Below are positions 1 to 7,140 of a DNA stretch of 34,782 nt, one piece after another; the first letter of the stretch is position 1, and every line of letters begins with the position of its first letter. Made by a program: the position numbers and the translations under genes. The notes under the pieces are model-generated. The model saw nothing but the letters and a program-made list of their open reading frames with translations. It was not told the DNA's origin and did no database searches. Source of the DNA: Bacillus sp. Xin1 (GTDB taxonomy: Bacteria; Bacillota; Bacilli; Bacillales; Bacillaceae_G); contig NZ_JABUAE010000039.1 in the NCBI RefSeq assembly GCF_013314535.1, positions 1-34,782 of the forward strand, in the 5' to 3' direction.

Positions 1-92
1 CGGTCTAGGATAGCCTGTATAGATGTAGTTGCATCTTTTTTTGACAGGGATGTTTTCGCTGATACTTGGTTAATTAGTTCTGTTTTATTCAT
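1..92 (-). CDS. HU-family DNA-binding protein, N-terminal 30 residues (cut by window edge)
   Basis: The minus strand opens with ATG at 92 preceded by a GAGGTTT ribosome binding site, and the frame stays open to base 1. The visible start MNKTELINQVSAKTSLSKKD followed by a second helix (ATTSIQAILD) is the characteristic helical N-terminus of HU/HBsu histone-like proteins, which bend and compact DNA. Only about a third of the usual 90 residues is visible, so the DNA-binding beta arm cannot be checked. HU copies are often found on large Bacillus plasmids, where they may limit the cost of extra DNA or assist recombination; that role is inference. Confidence 0.85.
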   Translation of the reverse strand, partial: MNKTELINQVSAKTSLSKKDATTSIQAILD

Positions 93-126
93 GATAAACC
101 TCAATATGATACGCTATGTTTAAGTT

Positions 127-155
127 ATTATAGTGCGTTTTTTGAGAAAGAGCAA
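127..155 (-). promoter_or_regulatory. Sigma-A type promoter of the HU gene
   Basis: Read on the minus strand, TTGCTC (150-155) lies 17 bp upstream of a perfect TATAAT (127-132). Transcription would begin near 120 and give a leader of roughly 28 nt before the HU start codon at 92. Confidence 0.55.
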
Positions 156-528
156 ACAAGTTAAAAAAGAACACAAATAATTTCACATACCGTAATAAAT
201 ATAAAAATTTAAAACCTAAAAAATAGTATACATTTTCAAGTACATTAAAGGCTGTTTCCTCTCACCTTATCATTTTGAGAATTTTGTACGTTTAGACACA
301 CTTTTGACACAAATGCATGTATTGGTTGTACGCTAAGAATATTTATTTTGGATAAAGATTTAGAGTTTATGGTGCATATAAATGATTATTTGGATAGTTT
401 CTCAGCTAAATGGTGCATATTTTCTTATTTTTGTATGCTACGATAGGTATAAATGAGATTCATATAAAATAAGAACTTACCTAATTTGCACTAGGAATTC
501 CACTTAATATTTATAAAAAGGAGTAGCG
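156..528. other. Gene-free AT-rich stretch with an 11-bp direct repeat
   Basis: No open frame with a ribosome binding site was found on either strand. ATGGTGCATAT occurs at 369-379 and again at 410-420, 41 bp apart, which is about four helical turns, so it could be a two-site operator upstream of the 529 gene. Nothing else stands out. Confidence 0.4.
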
Positions 529-870
529 ATGAAAAATCATATTAAAGTAAATGGTCAGATTCATCAGCTTAATAAAAAGTGGTCACATCTACGTCAACAA
601 CAAAGAGAAAAAATCTCTAATTGGTTACGTAGCGAATTTCGTGTTTTTGTACAATTTCATCATAGAAAGCCGAAAAAATATGAACATGATGAAATTATTC
701 TTGCTGTAATGGATAAGATCCATGAGCAAGATATATGGATTCCCTATGGAGAAGTGGAAAGATATTATTTAAGTAAAAATGGTAAATGGTTTCGAAAAAT
801 AGAAAAAGAATGGGATGAACAAACACCCAATAATCAAGAGCAGAAAACACTAGAAAAGAAGAAACCTTAA
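529..870 (+). CDS. Conserved-looking small basic protein of unknown function
   Basis: This 113-residue protein is very rich in Lys, Arg and aromatic residues (for example the WSHLRQQQREKISNWLRSEF segment near residue 18) and has no signal peptide or membrane helix, so it is probably cytoplasmic and may bind nucleic acid. ATG is preceded by AAAAGGAG at good spacing. The first half reads like two amphipathic helices and the C-terminal tail is charged and probably disordered. I do not recognise a family. It stands alone between the HU gene and a secreted protein. Confidence 0.7.
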   Translation: MKNHIKVNGQIHQLNKKWSHLRQQQREKISNWLRSEFRVFVQFHHRKPKKYEHDEIILAVMDKIHEQDIWIPYGEVERYYLSKNGKWFRKIEKEWDEQTPNNQEQKTLEKKKP

Positions 871-899
871 AATCAGAGTTCTTCTTTTTATTTTTTATA
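856..899 (+). terminator. Weak hairpin terminator at the end of the 529 gene
   Basis: AAAAGAAGAA just before the stop codon can pair with TTCTTCTTTT just after it, followed by a T-rich tract. The stem is all A-U/G-C mix of 10 bp with a 15-nt loop, so this is a weak call. Confidence 0.35.
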
Positions 900-1019
900 A
901 AAAAACTTTTGTTCCCATAATTTTTAAAATTTCTCTTGTAACCCTTATCTCTATTACTTTCGTGCATTTCATAAAAATGTTCCCAAAATCTTTAGTTGAA
1001 AAAATATTCTGAAAATACG

Positions 1020-1049
1020 TTTACACTTGCGACACTTGTAATATATGAT
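1020..1049 (+). promoter_or_regulatory. Promoter for the secreted protein gene at 1099
   Basis: TTTACA (1020-1025) and TATGAT (1044-1049) are separated by 18 bp, close to the sigma-A consensus, and lead to a leader of about 45 nt containing the AGGAGG site of the next gene. Confidence 0.5.
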
Positions 1050-1098
1050 ATTGATGCGAGGTGAATTTCCAATTTTTTCACAATAGGAGGATGATGGG

Positions 1099-1704
1099 AT
1101 GAAAAAGAATTTTCTAGCTAAGGCTGGTATATTTGCGTTAGCAGCCGGAATAATTTTGCCTTCAACGGTTGCACATGGTGAAAGTTTCTCTTCTTCTATA
1201 TCAGCATCTACAGAAAGTATAAACATTAATGAAGTGAGTAGTGAAACACCGATTTTTGATGTTTACGACAAAGATAAAAATCTAATTAAAACCTATACTA
1301 AGGGGGAAATAGATAAACTAAATCAGTCTCTTGTACTTAATCCCTTAGTTGGTTCGAATGATAATAAACTTAAAGAGGAGACACTTGTAACTCCTTTAGC
1401 TATGAATGTTTATAATTTTCAACCAACTAGTTTTAGTTCATATAGATGGATCAACAGTGGAAGGTCTTTTTATCGACCTCAAAGTGTGCATGTAGAAGCA
1501 TCAAATACAGTCAGATTAGGAGTAGAAGTATATAGAGATGATGTATATGAAGGAGACGTAGTCCCTAGAGGTTCTTTTAGTGGTGGGCTAAACATTCCTA
1601 TTTCCCACCTTACAGATGGATGGCATAATTATTACAAACTTTTACTTAGAAATCATGGTGGAGGAACAGTTAAATTATCAGGTGGACAAGTATATTATAA
1701 GTAA
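1099..1704 (+). CDS. Secreted protein of unknown function with Sec signal peptide
   Basis: The 201-residue product begins with a classic Sec signal: positive MKKN, a hydrophobic core to about residue 24, and a probable cleavage near AHG. The mature part has a Ser/Thr-rich linker, a DVYDKDKNLIKTYTKGEI segment typical of Bacillus exported proteins, and a C-terminal domain of about 90 residues rich in Tyr, Gly, Arg and Val that is probably a beta-sandwich. No LPXTG or lipobox is present, so it is likely released. AGGAGG precedes the ATG. A terminator follows at 1741-1773. I cannot name a family; many B. cereus group plasmids carry such orphan exoproteins. Confidence 0.8.
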   Translation: MKKNFLAKAGIFALAAGIILPSTVAHGESFSSSISASTESININEVSSETPIFDVYDKDKNLIKTYTKGEIDKLNQSLVLNPLVGSNDNKLKEETLVTPLAMNVYNFQPTSFSSYRWINSGRSFYRPQSVHVEASNTVRLGVEVYRDDVYEGDVVPRGSFSGGLNIPISHLTDGWHNYYKLLLRNHGGGTVKLSGGQVYYK

Positions 1705-1740
1705 TTTTTTTATCAAATATAGAAATAAATAGTATAAGTT

Positions 1741-1773
1741 AAAAAGACTAGGATTTATTTTCCTAGTCTTTTT
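1741..1773. terminator. Bidirectional rho-independent terminator
   Basis: AAAAAGACTAGGA (1741-1753) pairs perfectly with TCCTAGTCTTTTT (1761-1773) around a 7-nt loop. T-runs lie on both sides, so it serves the convergent genes ending at 1704 (plus) and 1819 (minus). Confidence 0.9.
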
Positions 1774-1818
1774 AATTTAGTAGCGTCTCTTTTTATTTAA
1801 GGTATCCGTATTAACATA

Positions 1819-2412
1819 TTAGTTGAGTTTTTGTTTATCTTGACTAAAAATTTCAATAGTATATGAGTCATTTTCAATCCATTGTTTTACTTTCTTTGTT
1901 TTAAGTAAATCAGATATCTGTTTTTCAATTTTCTTTCCTAACTCTTTAGCCTGTGGATCAGAACTGTGTATAGTAGAATTTATAGCAAGGATAAATGGTT
2001 GGTTCGATTCGAAATTAATTGGCCGAATTCCAAAACCTTTGTATCCATTTTTGGTAAACACTTCATCAAAAATAGAACTATAAACTTCGCTCCATCGCCT
2101 CTCTTTCTTTACAATGTCCATATTTCTCTGACTCACATTAATTGTATATGGTCTAACATCTTGATTCTTTAATTGAGTGTTAATCACTTTTTTTAACTTA
2201 CTTGTATTTACGGTATCAGCTATTTCTAAGTCTACTGTTCTTGGTGTATCGCTCATGGCGGCACTAAGGAAGTCCTTTTCATCTACCGTTTCCACAATAG
2301 TGTCCATAACTTTTTCTTCTTCACTTTTTGCTTCTTCTTTATCGCTCTGTTGACATGCACCTAATAAAATAGCTAATACAAGAGGAAGAATTACCCCTTT
2401 TCTTTTTTTCAT
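1819..2412 (-). CDS. Predicted lipoprotein, DUF4030-like
   Basis: I place the start at 2412, where GGAG sits at normal spacing, rather than at an upstream in-frame start that lacks a ribosome binding site. The 197-residue product starts MKKRKGVILPLVLAILLGAC, a lipoprotein signal with lipobox LGAC, so it should be lipid-anchored outside the membrane. A short charged linker rich in Glu and Ser follows, then a mixed alpha/beta domain. The overall architecture matches lipoproteins annotated as DUF4030 in Bacillus; this family match is from memory and moderate. Its function is unknown. Confidence 0.8.
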   Translation of the reverse strand: MKKRKGVILPLVLAILLGACQQSDKEEAKSEEEKVMDTIVETVDEKDFLSAAMSDTPRTVDLEIADTVNTSKLKKVINTQLKNQDVRPYTINVSQRNMDIVKKERRWSEVYSSIFDEVFTKNGYKGFGIRPINFESNQPFILAINSTIHSSDPQAKELGKKIEKQISDLLKTKKVKQWIENDSYTIEIFSQDKQKLN

Positions 2413-2472
2413 TTCAATCTCCTTTCTCGTAAATGCTTTGTTATATATTTGAGTTCTAGATGGTAAAAACAT

Positions 2473-2619
2473 AATAAAAGTGTACTCGATCTAATTTTCA
2501 TATTTGGTTAGGTATTCTTCAAAGCAAACGAAAAACCTTCACTTAATTTTTACAGGTATGAAAATCAATGTACATAGCAATACCGTACTCCCTAATTTGT
2601 ATTGGGACTGTTATTAATT
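2473..2619. other. Short gene-free stretch
   Basis: I see no ORF, strong hairpin or clear promoter pair in this AT-rich gap. Confidence 0.3.
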
Positions 2620-2808
2620 TTATTTCATTTTGGACGGATATTTCCAATCAGGTTTTTTCTTAGAAACAGTTGAAGGAATTTCTCTTTTTTGATTTTGCTC
2701 TTCTATGTTTTTTAACGATGTATGCATTTGTTCCACTTGCTCTTTTACTTCTTTTAGTTCCAGTTTCATTTCCATGAGTAAGCGGAAAATGGCATCTACT
2801 TTATTCAT
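2620..2808 (-). CDS. Small coiled-coil protein (62 aa)
   Basis: ATG at 2808 follows an AAAGGAG site. Residues 5-40 form an uninterrupted amphipathic helix with heptad Leu/Ile/Met spacing (MEMKLELKEVKEQVEQMH), and the tail is Lys/Pro rich and probably disordered. It is the last of three closely packed minus-strand genes that begin with the tyrosine recombinase-like gene at 3969, so it may be a partner of that protein. No family is recognised. Confidence 0.65.
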   Translation of the reverse strand: MNKVDAIFRLLMEMKLELKEVKEQVEQMHTSLKNIEEQNQKREIPSTVSKKKPDWKYPSKMK

Positions 2809-2833
2809 TACAACATACTCCTTTCGTTTTCTG

Positions 2834-3004
2834 TCATTTCTTTTTTATAAGCTGAATTTGAAAAATATCCGATTCCTTTATACCTAGAACCCGCATTTCA
2901 TCTTTAAACGTTCTCCAGGATTCAACATGAATGGATTTTGTACTTCTATCCCTTAATGTGTATACTCTCATGTACTGTAGCTTCTGTTTCTTATTTCTTT
3001 CCAC
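2834..3004 (-). CDS. Small hypothetical protein (56 aa), GTG start
   Basis: A GGAGG 8 nt upstream of GTG (3004-3002) decides the start; the frame runs 56 codons to TGA at 2834. The protein begins with a basic segment (MERNKKQKLQYMRVYTLRD) followed by a helical region (WRTFKDEMRVLG) and ends in KKK. The ribosome binding site of the next gene lies just after its stop, and its own site lies just after the recombinase stop at 3019, so the three genes look translationally linked. Function unknown. Confidence 0.6.
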   Translation of the reverse strand: MERNKKQKLQYMRVYTLRDRSTKSIHVESWRTFKDEMRVLGIKESDIFQIQLIKKK

Positions 3005-3018
3005 ACGGTCTTCCTCCG

Positions 3019-3969
3019 TTATTTTTGATTGATGTAATCATAATATCTTTTTAACGAAAGTTTAGATCTAAAGCCTACTTGTTTTATAATTTCATCTTCT
3101 GATAATTGCTGTCTAATTAGATTTAGAATGAAAGTATTACGTAAATGCTGTGATGAAATTCCTTTGCGTAAGTTAGCCCTTGCCACTTCAAGTCGGATCA
3201 TTTTTTGGACAGCAATTTCTGTTAAAGCTTTTGGTGCATCATTTTCATATACCCAACGAAATGTATTTCGAGTATAATCAAATGCCACAAATAGTGGATC
3301 GGTACTATAATATTTTGGACGAACAGGTTCTGGAATGATTTTATAATAGCTAAATAATCGCTTTTTATCATCTTCACTTAATACAATCGTTCTTTCTATT
3401 CCTGTTATTCCTGGAACTGTGAGAGTATTATTCTCAAAATGAACATGCTTCATTTGTAATCCCACAAGCTCTTGGAGTGATAGTCCATAGTTCAAAAGGA
3501 AATGTATAATAGAAATGTTTCGATCCTGAAGTATAGGACGAACGGCACTTTGTCTCTCGGTTAATCCGTCCAATGAGGTTAAAATATACTGTAACCTTTT
3601 TTCTTCCTCTTTCGAGATAAAGTCCTCATCACGCAACGCACGATTTGGTTGGATACTCAATTGCATCTCATCTAACGGATTTGGCAGTTGTAAATACTGA
3701 TACAGTCTATTTAAGACAATATAGACACGATGTATTGTTTTATCAGAGTACTGTCGTTGCTGTTTTAAATCATAGAAATACGCTTCATAATCCTCTGTAC
3801 CAAGCGTCATCCATAGATTATGTAGAGGGAGTTTTTTAGATTTTTGCAACCAGCGACCAAAGTCCTCTATATCATAAACATACCGTTTAATTGTGGAAGG
3901 CTTTCTCCCTTTATTTAGTAAAAAGGAAGCAAAATGTTGTACTGTATCTTGGAATTCTGTTGTTGGCAT
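3019..3969 (-). CDS. Tyrosine recombinase/integrase-like protein with altered active site
   Basis: The 316-residue protein has the two-domain layout of XerC/D and TnpI-type recombinases: an N-terminal SAM-like core-binding domain (about 1-95) and a C-terminal catalytic-like domain (about 115-316). Conserved landmarks are LLNYGLSLQELVGL (159-172), QHLRNTF (274-280) and LKRYYDY (306-312). Compared with the family pattern, the first catalytic Arg (GLR) is Ser164, the HxxR His is Gln274, the GH His is Phe300, and the beta-hairpin Lys is not evident; Arg277 and Tyr309 remain. It may bind DNA without normal cleavage, act with a partner, or use shifted residues such as His275. It is the first gene of a three-gene minus-strand group. 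Confidence 0.85.
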   Translation of the reverse strand: MPTTEFQDTVQHFASFLLNKGRKPSTIKRYVYDIEDFGRWLQKSKKLPLHNLWMTLGTEDYEAYFYDLKQQRQYSDKTIHRVYIVLNRLYQYLQLPNPLDEMQLSIQPNRALRDEDFISKEEEKRLQYILTSLDGLTERQSAVRPILQDRNISIIHFLLNYGLSLQELVGLQMKHVHFENNTLTVPGITGIERTIVLSEDDKKRLFSYYKIIPEPVRPKYYSTDPLFVAFDYTRNTFRWVYENDAPKALTEIAVQKMIRLEVARANLRKGISSQHLRNTFILNLIRQQLSEDEIIKQVGFRSKLSLKRYYDYINQK

Positions 3970-4051
3970 AATCCTATCATCCTAATTTTTCTTTTAGTAT
4001 ATCAAATTTTACACATATTCCACCTACCTGTTCATCCACTAAAAAATATGC

Positions 4052-4086
4052 AAAAAAAAGATAAGACCAGGAACTCGGTCTTATCT
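4052..4086 (-). terminator. Hairpin with T-run on the minus strand
   Basis: AGATAAGACC (4059-4068) pairs with GGTCTTATCT (4077-4086) around an 8-nt loop. On the minus strand the stem is followed by eight T residues, so it should stop leftward transcription coming from the resolvase region, for example antisense transcription into the recombinase promoter. Confidence 0.65.
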
Positions 4087-4220
4087 ATGCTATAAGGAGA
4101 AACAATTGGAGTGATAACCATCACTTTTTCATGATATTATATTAACTGTTAATTTTGAATATTATAGCTAAAAATAGTAGCAATATCTATATTGAGAAAT
4201 TTATTACTAATTCGTTTTAA

Positions 4221-4333
4221 GTTCCAAAAGGTACACCTTTTGATACTATTAAAACCACATGAAATATACGTTCCAAAACCTCAAAAATGCATTTTTGAAA
4301 CGTCTTTAAAAAATAGACACCTTTTGGAACTAT
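4221..4333. repeat. res-like site: three inverted-repeat sub-sites upstream of the resolvase
   Basis: Three related elements lie in the 160 bp before the resolvase start. The first (4221-4245) contains the palindrome AAAAGGT-AC-ACCTTTT. The second (4269-4303) has ACGTT...AACGT ends around TCAAAAATGCATTTTTGA. The third (4311-4333) contains ACACCTTTTGGAAC, the inverted form of the GTTCCAAAAGGT of the first. This arrangement, three sub-sites abutting a resolvase gene, is that of res sites of serine resolvases, with the first the likely crossover site. Confidence 0.65.
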
Positions 4334-4344
4334 TTTGTTATAAT
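4314..4344 (+). promoter_or_regulatory. Resolvase promoter overlapping the third res sub-site
   Basis: TAGACA (4314-4319) and a perfect TATAAT (4339-4344) are 19 bp apart. The promoter overlaps the third sub-site, which would let the resolvase repress its own gene. Confidence 0.45.
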
Positions 4345-4383
4345 ATGTATTATAAAACATCAAGAGAAGGAGATTCTGATACA

Positions 4384-4989
4384 TTGAATAACAGAAAATT
4401 CGGATACATCCGTGTGAGTAGTAAAGATCAAAACGAAGGTAGACAACTAGAAGCGATGAAACAAGTTGGTATTGATGACAGAGATATTTTCATTGATAAA
4501 CAATCTGGTAAAGATTTCAATCGCCAAAAATATCAACTTGTAAAAATGATGTTACGGGAAGGAGATATTTTATATGTACAATCATTAGATCGTTTTGGGA
4601 GAAACAAAGAAGCGATTTTAAATGAATGGAAGGATATTACAAAAAATATTAAAGCCCACATCGTTGTACTTGATATGCCTTTATTAGATACAACTAAGTA
4701 TCAAGATAACTTGGGAAATCTCATTACAGACCTGGTACTTCAAATTCTTTCGTGGCTTGCTGAAGAAGAGCGAACAAAGATAAAAGTTCGACAACAAGAA
4801 GGCATACATCTGGCTAAGAAACAGGGAAAACATCTCGGAAGACCGAAGGCAGAAATTACAGATGAATTTATCACTGCTTATAACACTTGGAAAACAGGTA
4901 CGATAACCGCTGTTGAGGCGATGAAACAAGCGAATCTAACGAAAGCTACATTTTACCGACTTGTGAAGAGGCATGAAAATAAAGCATAA
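4384..4989 (+). CDS. Serine recombinase (resolvase/invertase family), likely plasmid multimer resolution
   Basis: I choose the TTG at 4384 because GAAGGAG lies 11 nt upstream and the protein then begins MNNRKFGYIRVSSKDQNEGR, the standard resolvase N-terminus with the catalytic Ser in YIRVS. The 201 residues match the usual 180-210. The Arg pair of the active site is visible in QSLDRFGRN, followed by the long E helix (LAEEERTKIKVRQQEGI) and a C-terminal helix-turn-helix (ITAVEAMKQANLTKATFYRL). The res-like repeats directly upstream support site-specific resolution. No transposase is nearby, so dimer resolution of the plasmid is more likely than transposition. The next gene starts 20 bp downstream and may be co-transcribed. 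Confidence 0.93.
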   Translation: MNNRKFGYIRVSSKDQNEGRQLEAMKQVGIDDRDIFIDKQSGKDFNRQKYQLVKMMLREGDILYVQSLDRFGRNKEAILNEWKDITKNIKAHIVVLDMPLLDTTKYQDNLGNLITDLVLQILSWLAEEERTKIKVRQQEGIHLAKKQGKHLGRPKAEITDEFITAYNTWKTGTITAVEAMKQANLTKATFYRLVKRHENKA

Positions 4990-5008
4990 AAAATTGAGGG
5001 GGAAAAAG

Positions 5009-5827
5009 ATGGGTAGAAATGAACTATGTTTTTGTGGTAGTGGAAAAAAACAGAAAAAATGCCATGATGATGTAGATCCAAATAGTTACATCGGAAACCT
5101 TTATAAAAAATATTTTAAAATAGATAACATCATTTCAGATTACAAAGCTACACATAAAGAGTTTGAAAATCACCCTTGTGGAAAAGGATGTTTCAATTGC
5201 TGTTATGATGTTTTTTCCGTTTCAATGTTGGAATTTGAATTACTTTTAGAAGAAATTCGTAATATCGGAATAGAATTTGCTGAAACTGTTTTTAAAACGG
5301 CACTTAAACATTTAGATTTATTACAAACTAGTAATCCTGAATTATACAAAAGGTTGGAAGAAGATGTAAGTTTTCAAGATAAGAGAAGAGTTGACTTTAA
5401 AGACGTAGATCAATATCAACAAACAGAAAGATTTCCATTTCCTTGTCTATTATTAGATGAAAGTACCGGAACCTGTACAGTGTACGATAAAAGACCTATG
5501 ATCTGTAGAACATTTGGCACTACTCATAACACTTTTTCATTAATGGTAGGTGCTCATGAATCAGCAGTTTGTGAACATATTCCTAGTGTGCATGTTAATG
5601 CATTGCAAACACCTGAAATTGAACTCGCTGACTCAGAAGTAAACAGAATGCTTAAAACAACACATCAAGGACAAGAAATCCTTCCAAGAGATTATCCAAT
5701 CATATATTGGTTTAAGATTTATCACAATAAAAACATCAAAAAGGGGAGACCTGTCTACGCTTCTTTAGTTCCATCCTTTTTTTACAAAAAACCAGGAAGT
5801 ATTACAATTGCTGAATTAATGCCTTAA
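5009..5827 (+). CDS. SEC-C motif / YkgJ-family cysteine cluster protein
   Basis: ATG at 5009 follows GAGGGGG and gives a 272-residue cytosolic protein. Residues 1-18 (MGRNELCFCGSGKKQKKCH) form a SEC-C zinc motif like the tail of SecA. A cysteine cluster CGKGCFNCC lies around residue 53, and a second set is found in FPCLLLDESTGTCTVYDKRP followed by an MICR segment, together matching the CxxxCxxCC pattern of the YkgJ/UPF0153 family, proposed to bind zinc or an iron-sulfur centre. The biochemical role of this family is not established. It follows the resolvase by 20 bp. Confidence 0.85.
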   Translation: MGRNELCFCGSGKKQKKCHDDVDPNSYIGNLYKKYFKIDNIISDYKATHKEFENHPCGKGCFNCCYDVFSVSMLEFELLLEEIRNIGIEFAETVFKTALKHLDLLQTSNPELYKRLEEDVSFQDKRRVDFKDVDQYQQTERFPFPCLLLDESTGTCTVYDKRPMICRTFGTTHNTFSLMVGAHESAVCEHIPSVHVNALQTPEIELADSEVNRMLKTTHQGQEILPRDYPIIYWFKIYHNKNIKKGRPVYASLVPSFFYKKPGSITIAELMP

Positions 5828-6222
5828 TAATCTCTAGGGGGCACGGCAAGAATTACTTCTTTTTTGAGCCATTCGGATTAAAATGACGTAGAAATAGTCT
5901 TCTGCGACAGTTTTGACTCCTTTTTGATGAAAAACATATAAAAAAACAAAGATAAGAAACGAATTTACCTATACCTATATTTTTACTAATTTATTATCAT
6001 ATCGATATTGATTTAAAGTGTTTTATAAAAAATGAATAAATGGAATTTTTCAAGGGATAAAAACACAATAAATCGTTCTATTTTTTGATTAACAAAATAT
6101 TCAAAATTAAAATCTTAAAATGTTAATATTTGTTATATACTGAACTTGTCACACCAAACATTAAGTAGTTTCCCTATTGTGTCTGTTGAAATAGTTTGTT
6201 TGTCCCTTATTAACATTATCTC
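5828..6222. other. Gene-free AT-rich stretch
   Basis: No ORF with a ribosome binding site was found. Beyond a short GC-richer part just after 5828, the stretch is strongly AT-rich. A TATACT box near 6136 followed by about 90 nt and the strong terminator at 6223-6258 could define a small RNA, but the -35 region is poor. Confidence 0.35.
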
Positions 6223-6258
6223 AAAAAGAACTTGTAGTGATTTCTACAAGTTCTTTTT
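6223..6258. terminator. Strong bidirectional terminator
   Basis: AAAAAGAACTTGTAG (6223-6237) pairs perfectly over 15 bp with CTACAAGTTCTTTTT (6244-6258) around TGATTT. T-tracts exist on both strands, so it can end the minus-strand MBL/membrane operon as well as plus-strand transcripts. Confidence 0.9.
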
Positions 6259-6361
6259 GTTTTTCTAATTACTTTATTATGAATAGAAATTAGCTCAATA
6301 TCCTATTTTAAGTTCCTTAGTGTACATGGAACCGGCTTTTAAAGTACGTTTATACCGATTA

Positions 6362-7096
6362 TCATGAAGCATCTTGGCTATTGTTTTCACAGTTCGATAA
6401 TAAAGTTCTTGCGTAAGCTTCTGAAGAACTCTTAACATAATCTTTATTAACGTAAAAAATCCACAATAGTAAAAACAAACAATTCATTAATATAGACAAC
6501 CAAATTTTTAACGGAATAGCTAATAAATTTAAACTATGACTTTGGTATGCAGCAAAAATATTTATTAGAATTGCTATAACACAACATATAATTCCTAAGA
6601 ATTTAATACCTAGTAAATTTCGACTAAATCCATAATTAATATTATCTTGTAAAAGGTGGTCATTGTCTCTTGTATTCTCAATAAGCCATTTTATAGCTGA
6701 ATTATATTGATACTCATAATAATCGGGCTTTTCTAACTCTTGTTCTGCCGTTGGCATTTCTATACCCGGAACATTATTCTGTAAATATATATGATATCTT
6801 TTCTTTGTAACAGGATCTATACTATTGTCGCTATGTCGAAGCATACGGGTAGAAGGAAAATTCCCCCATTCCTTTAGTAACTTTGTTTGTACCTTTTTTC
6901 CTCTTTCTCTACATATTTTGGCTAAAAAAAATAAAATAGCCACTATAAAAAGTATTAGATAAAAACTTCCACTCATGCTTATAAGCTCCGGATACCAAAT
7001 GAGAACAGTAATAGCTATGGGTAGTAAAACAAGAAAAGCAGGGAAAACCCTAGCCTTTAATTCGTATTTACTAAATATGGACAGCAGTTCTTCCAA
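6362..7096 (-). CDS. Four-helix membrane protein with central cytosolic domain; partner of the MBL-fold gene
   Basis: The start is taken as TTG at 7096 because GGAGGAG lies 7 nt upstream; an in-frame GTG at 7114 has no such site. The 244 residues hold hydrophobic segments at about 17-35, 44-62, 163-184 and 192-215, that is two pairs flanking a soluble domain (63-160). That domain has a recognisable motif block: WGNFPSTRMLRH (77-88), then DPVTKKRYH (94-102). It begins 44 bp after the stop of the MBL-fold gene and shares its promoter. I know no named function for this architecture. Paired hairpins with a cytosolic sensor or effector domain are common in membrane effectors of bacterial immunity, which is inference only. 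Confidence 0.8.
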   Translation of the reverse strand: MEELLSIFSKYELKARVFPAFLVLLPIAITVLIWYPELISMSGSFYLILFIVAILFFLAKICRERGKKVQTKLLKEWGNFPSTRMLRHSDNSIDPVTKKRYHIYLQNNVPGIEMPTAEQELEKPDYYEYQYNSAIKWLIENTRDNDHLLQDNINYGFSRNLLGIKFLGIICCVIAILINIFAAYQSHSLNLLAIPLKIWLSILMNCLFLLLWIFYVNKDYVKSSSEAYARTLLSNCENNSQDAS

Positions 7097-7140
7097 CTTT
7101 ATTCTCCTCCACACATATTTTTCTTTAGCTCTATATGTTT

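Noticed and set aside
695-1226. Two minus-strand ORFs across the start of the secreted protein gene
   Set aside because: They lie antisense to two well-supported plus-strand genes and lack ribosome binding sites.
4192-4383. N-terminal extension of the resolvase
   Set aside because: The open frame crosses the res-like repeats and the promoter; the conserved resolvase N-terminus begins at 4384.
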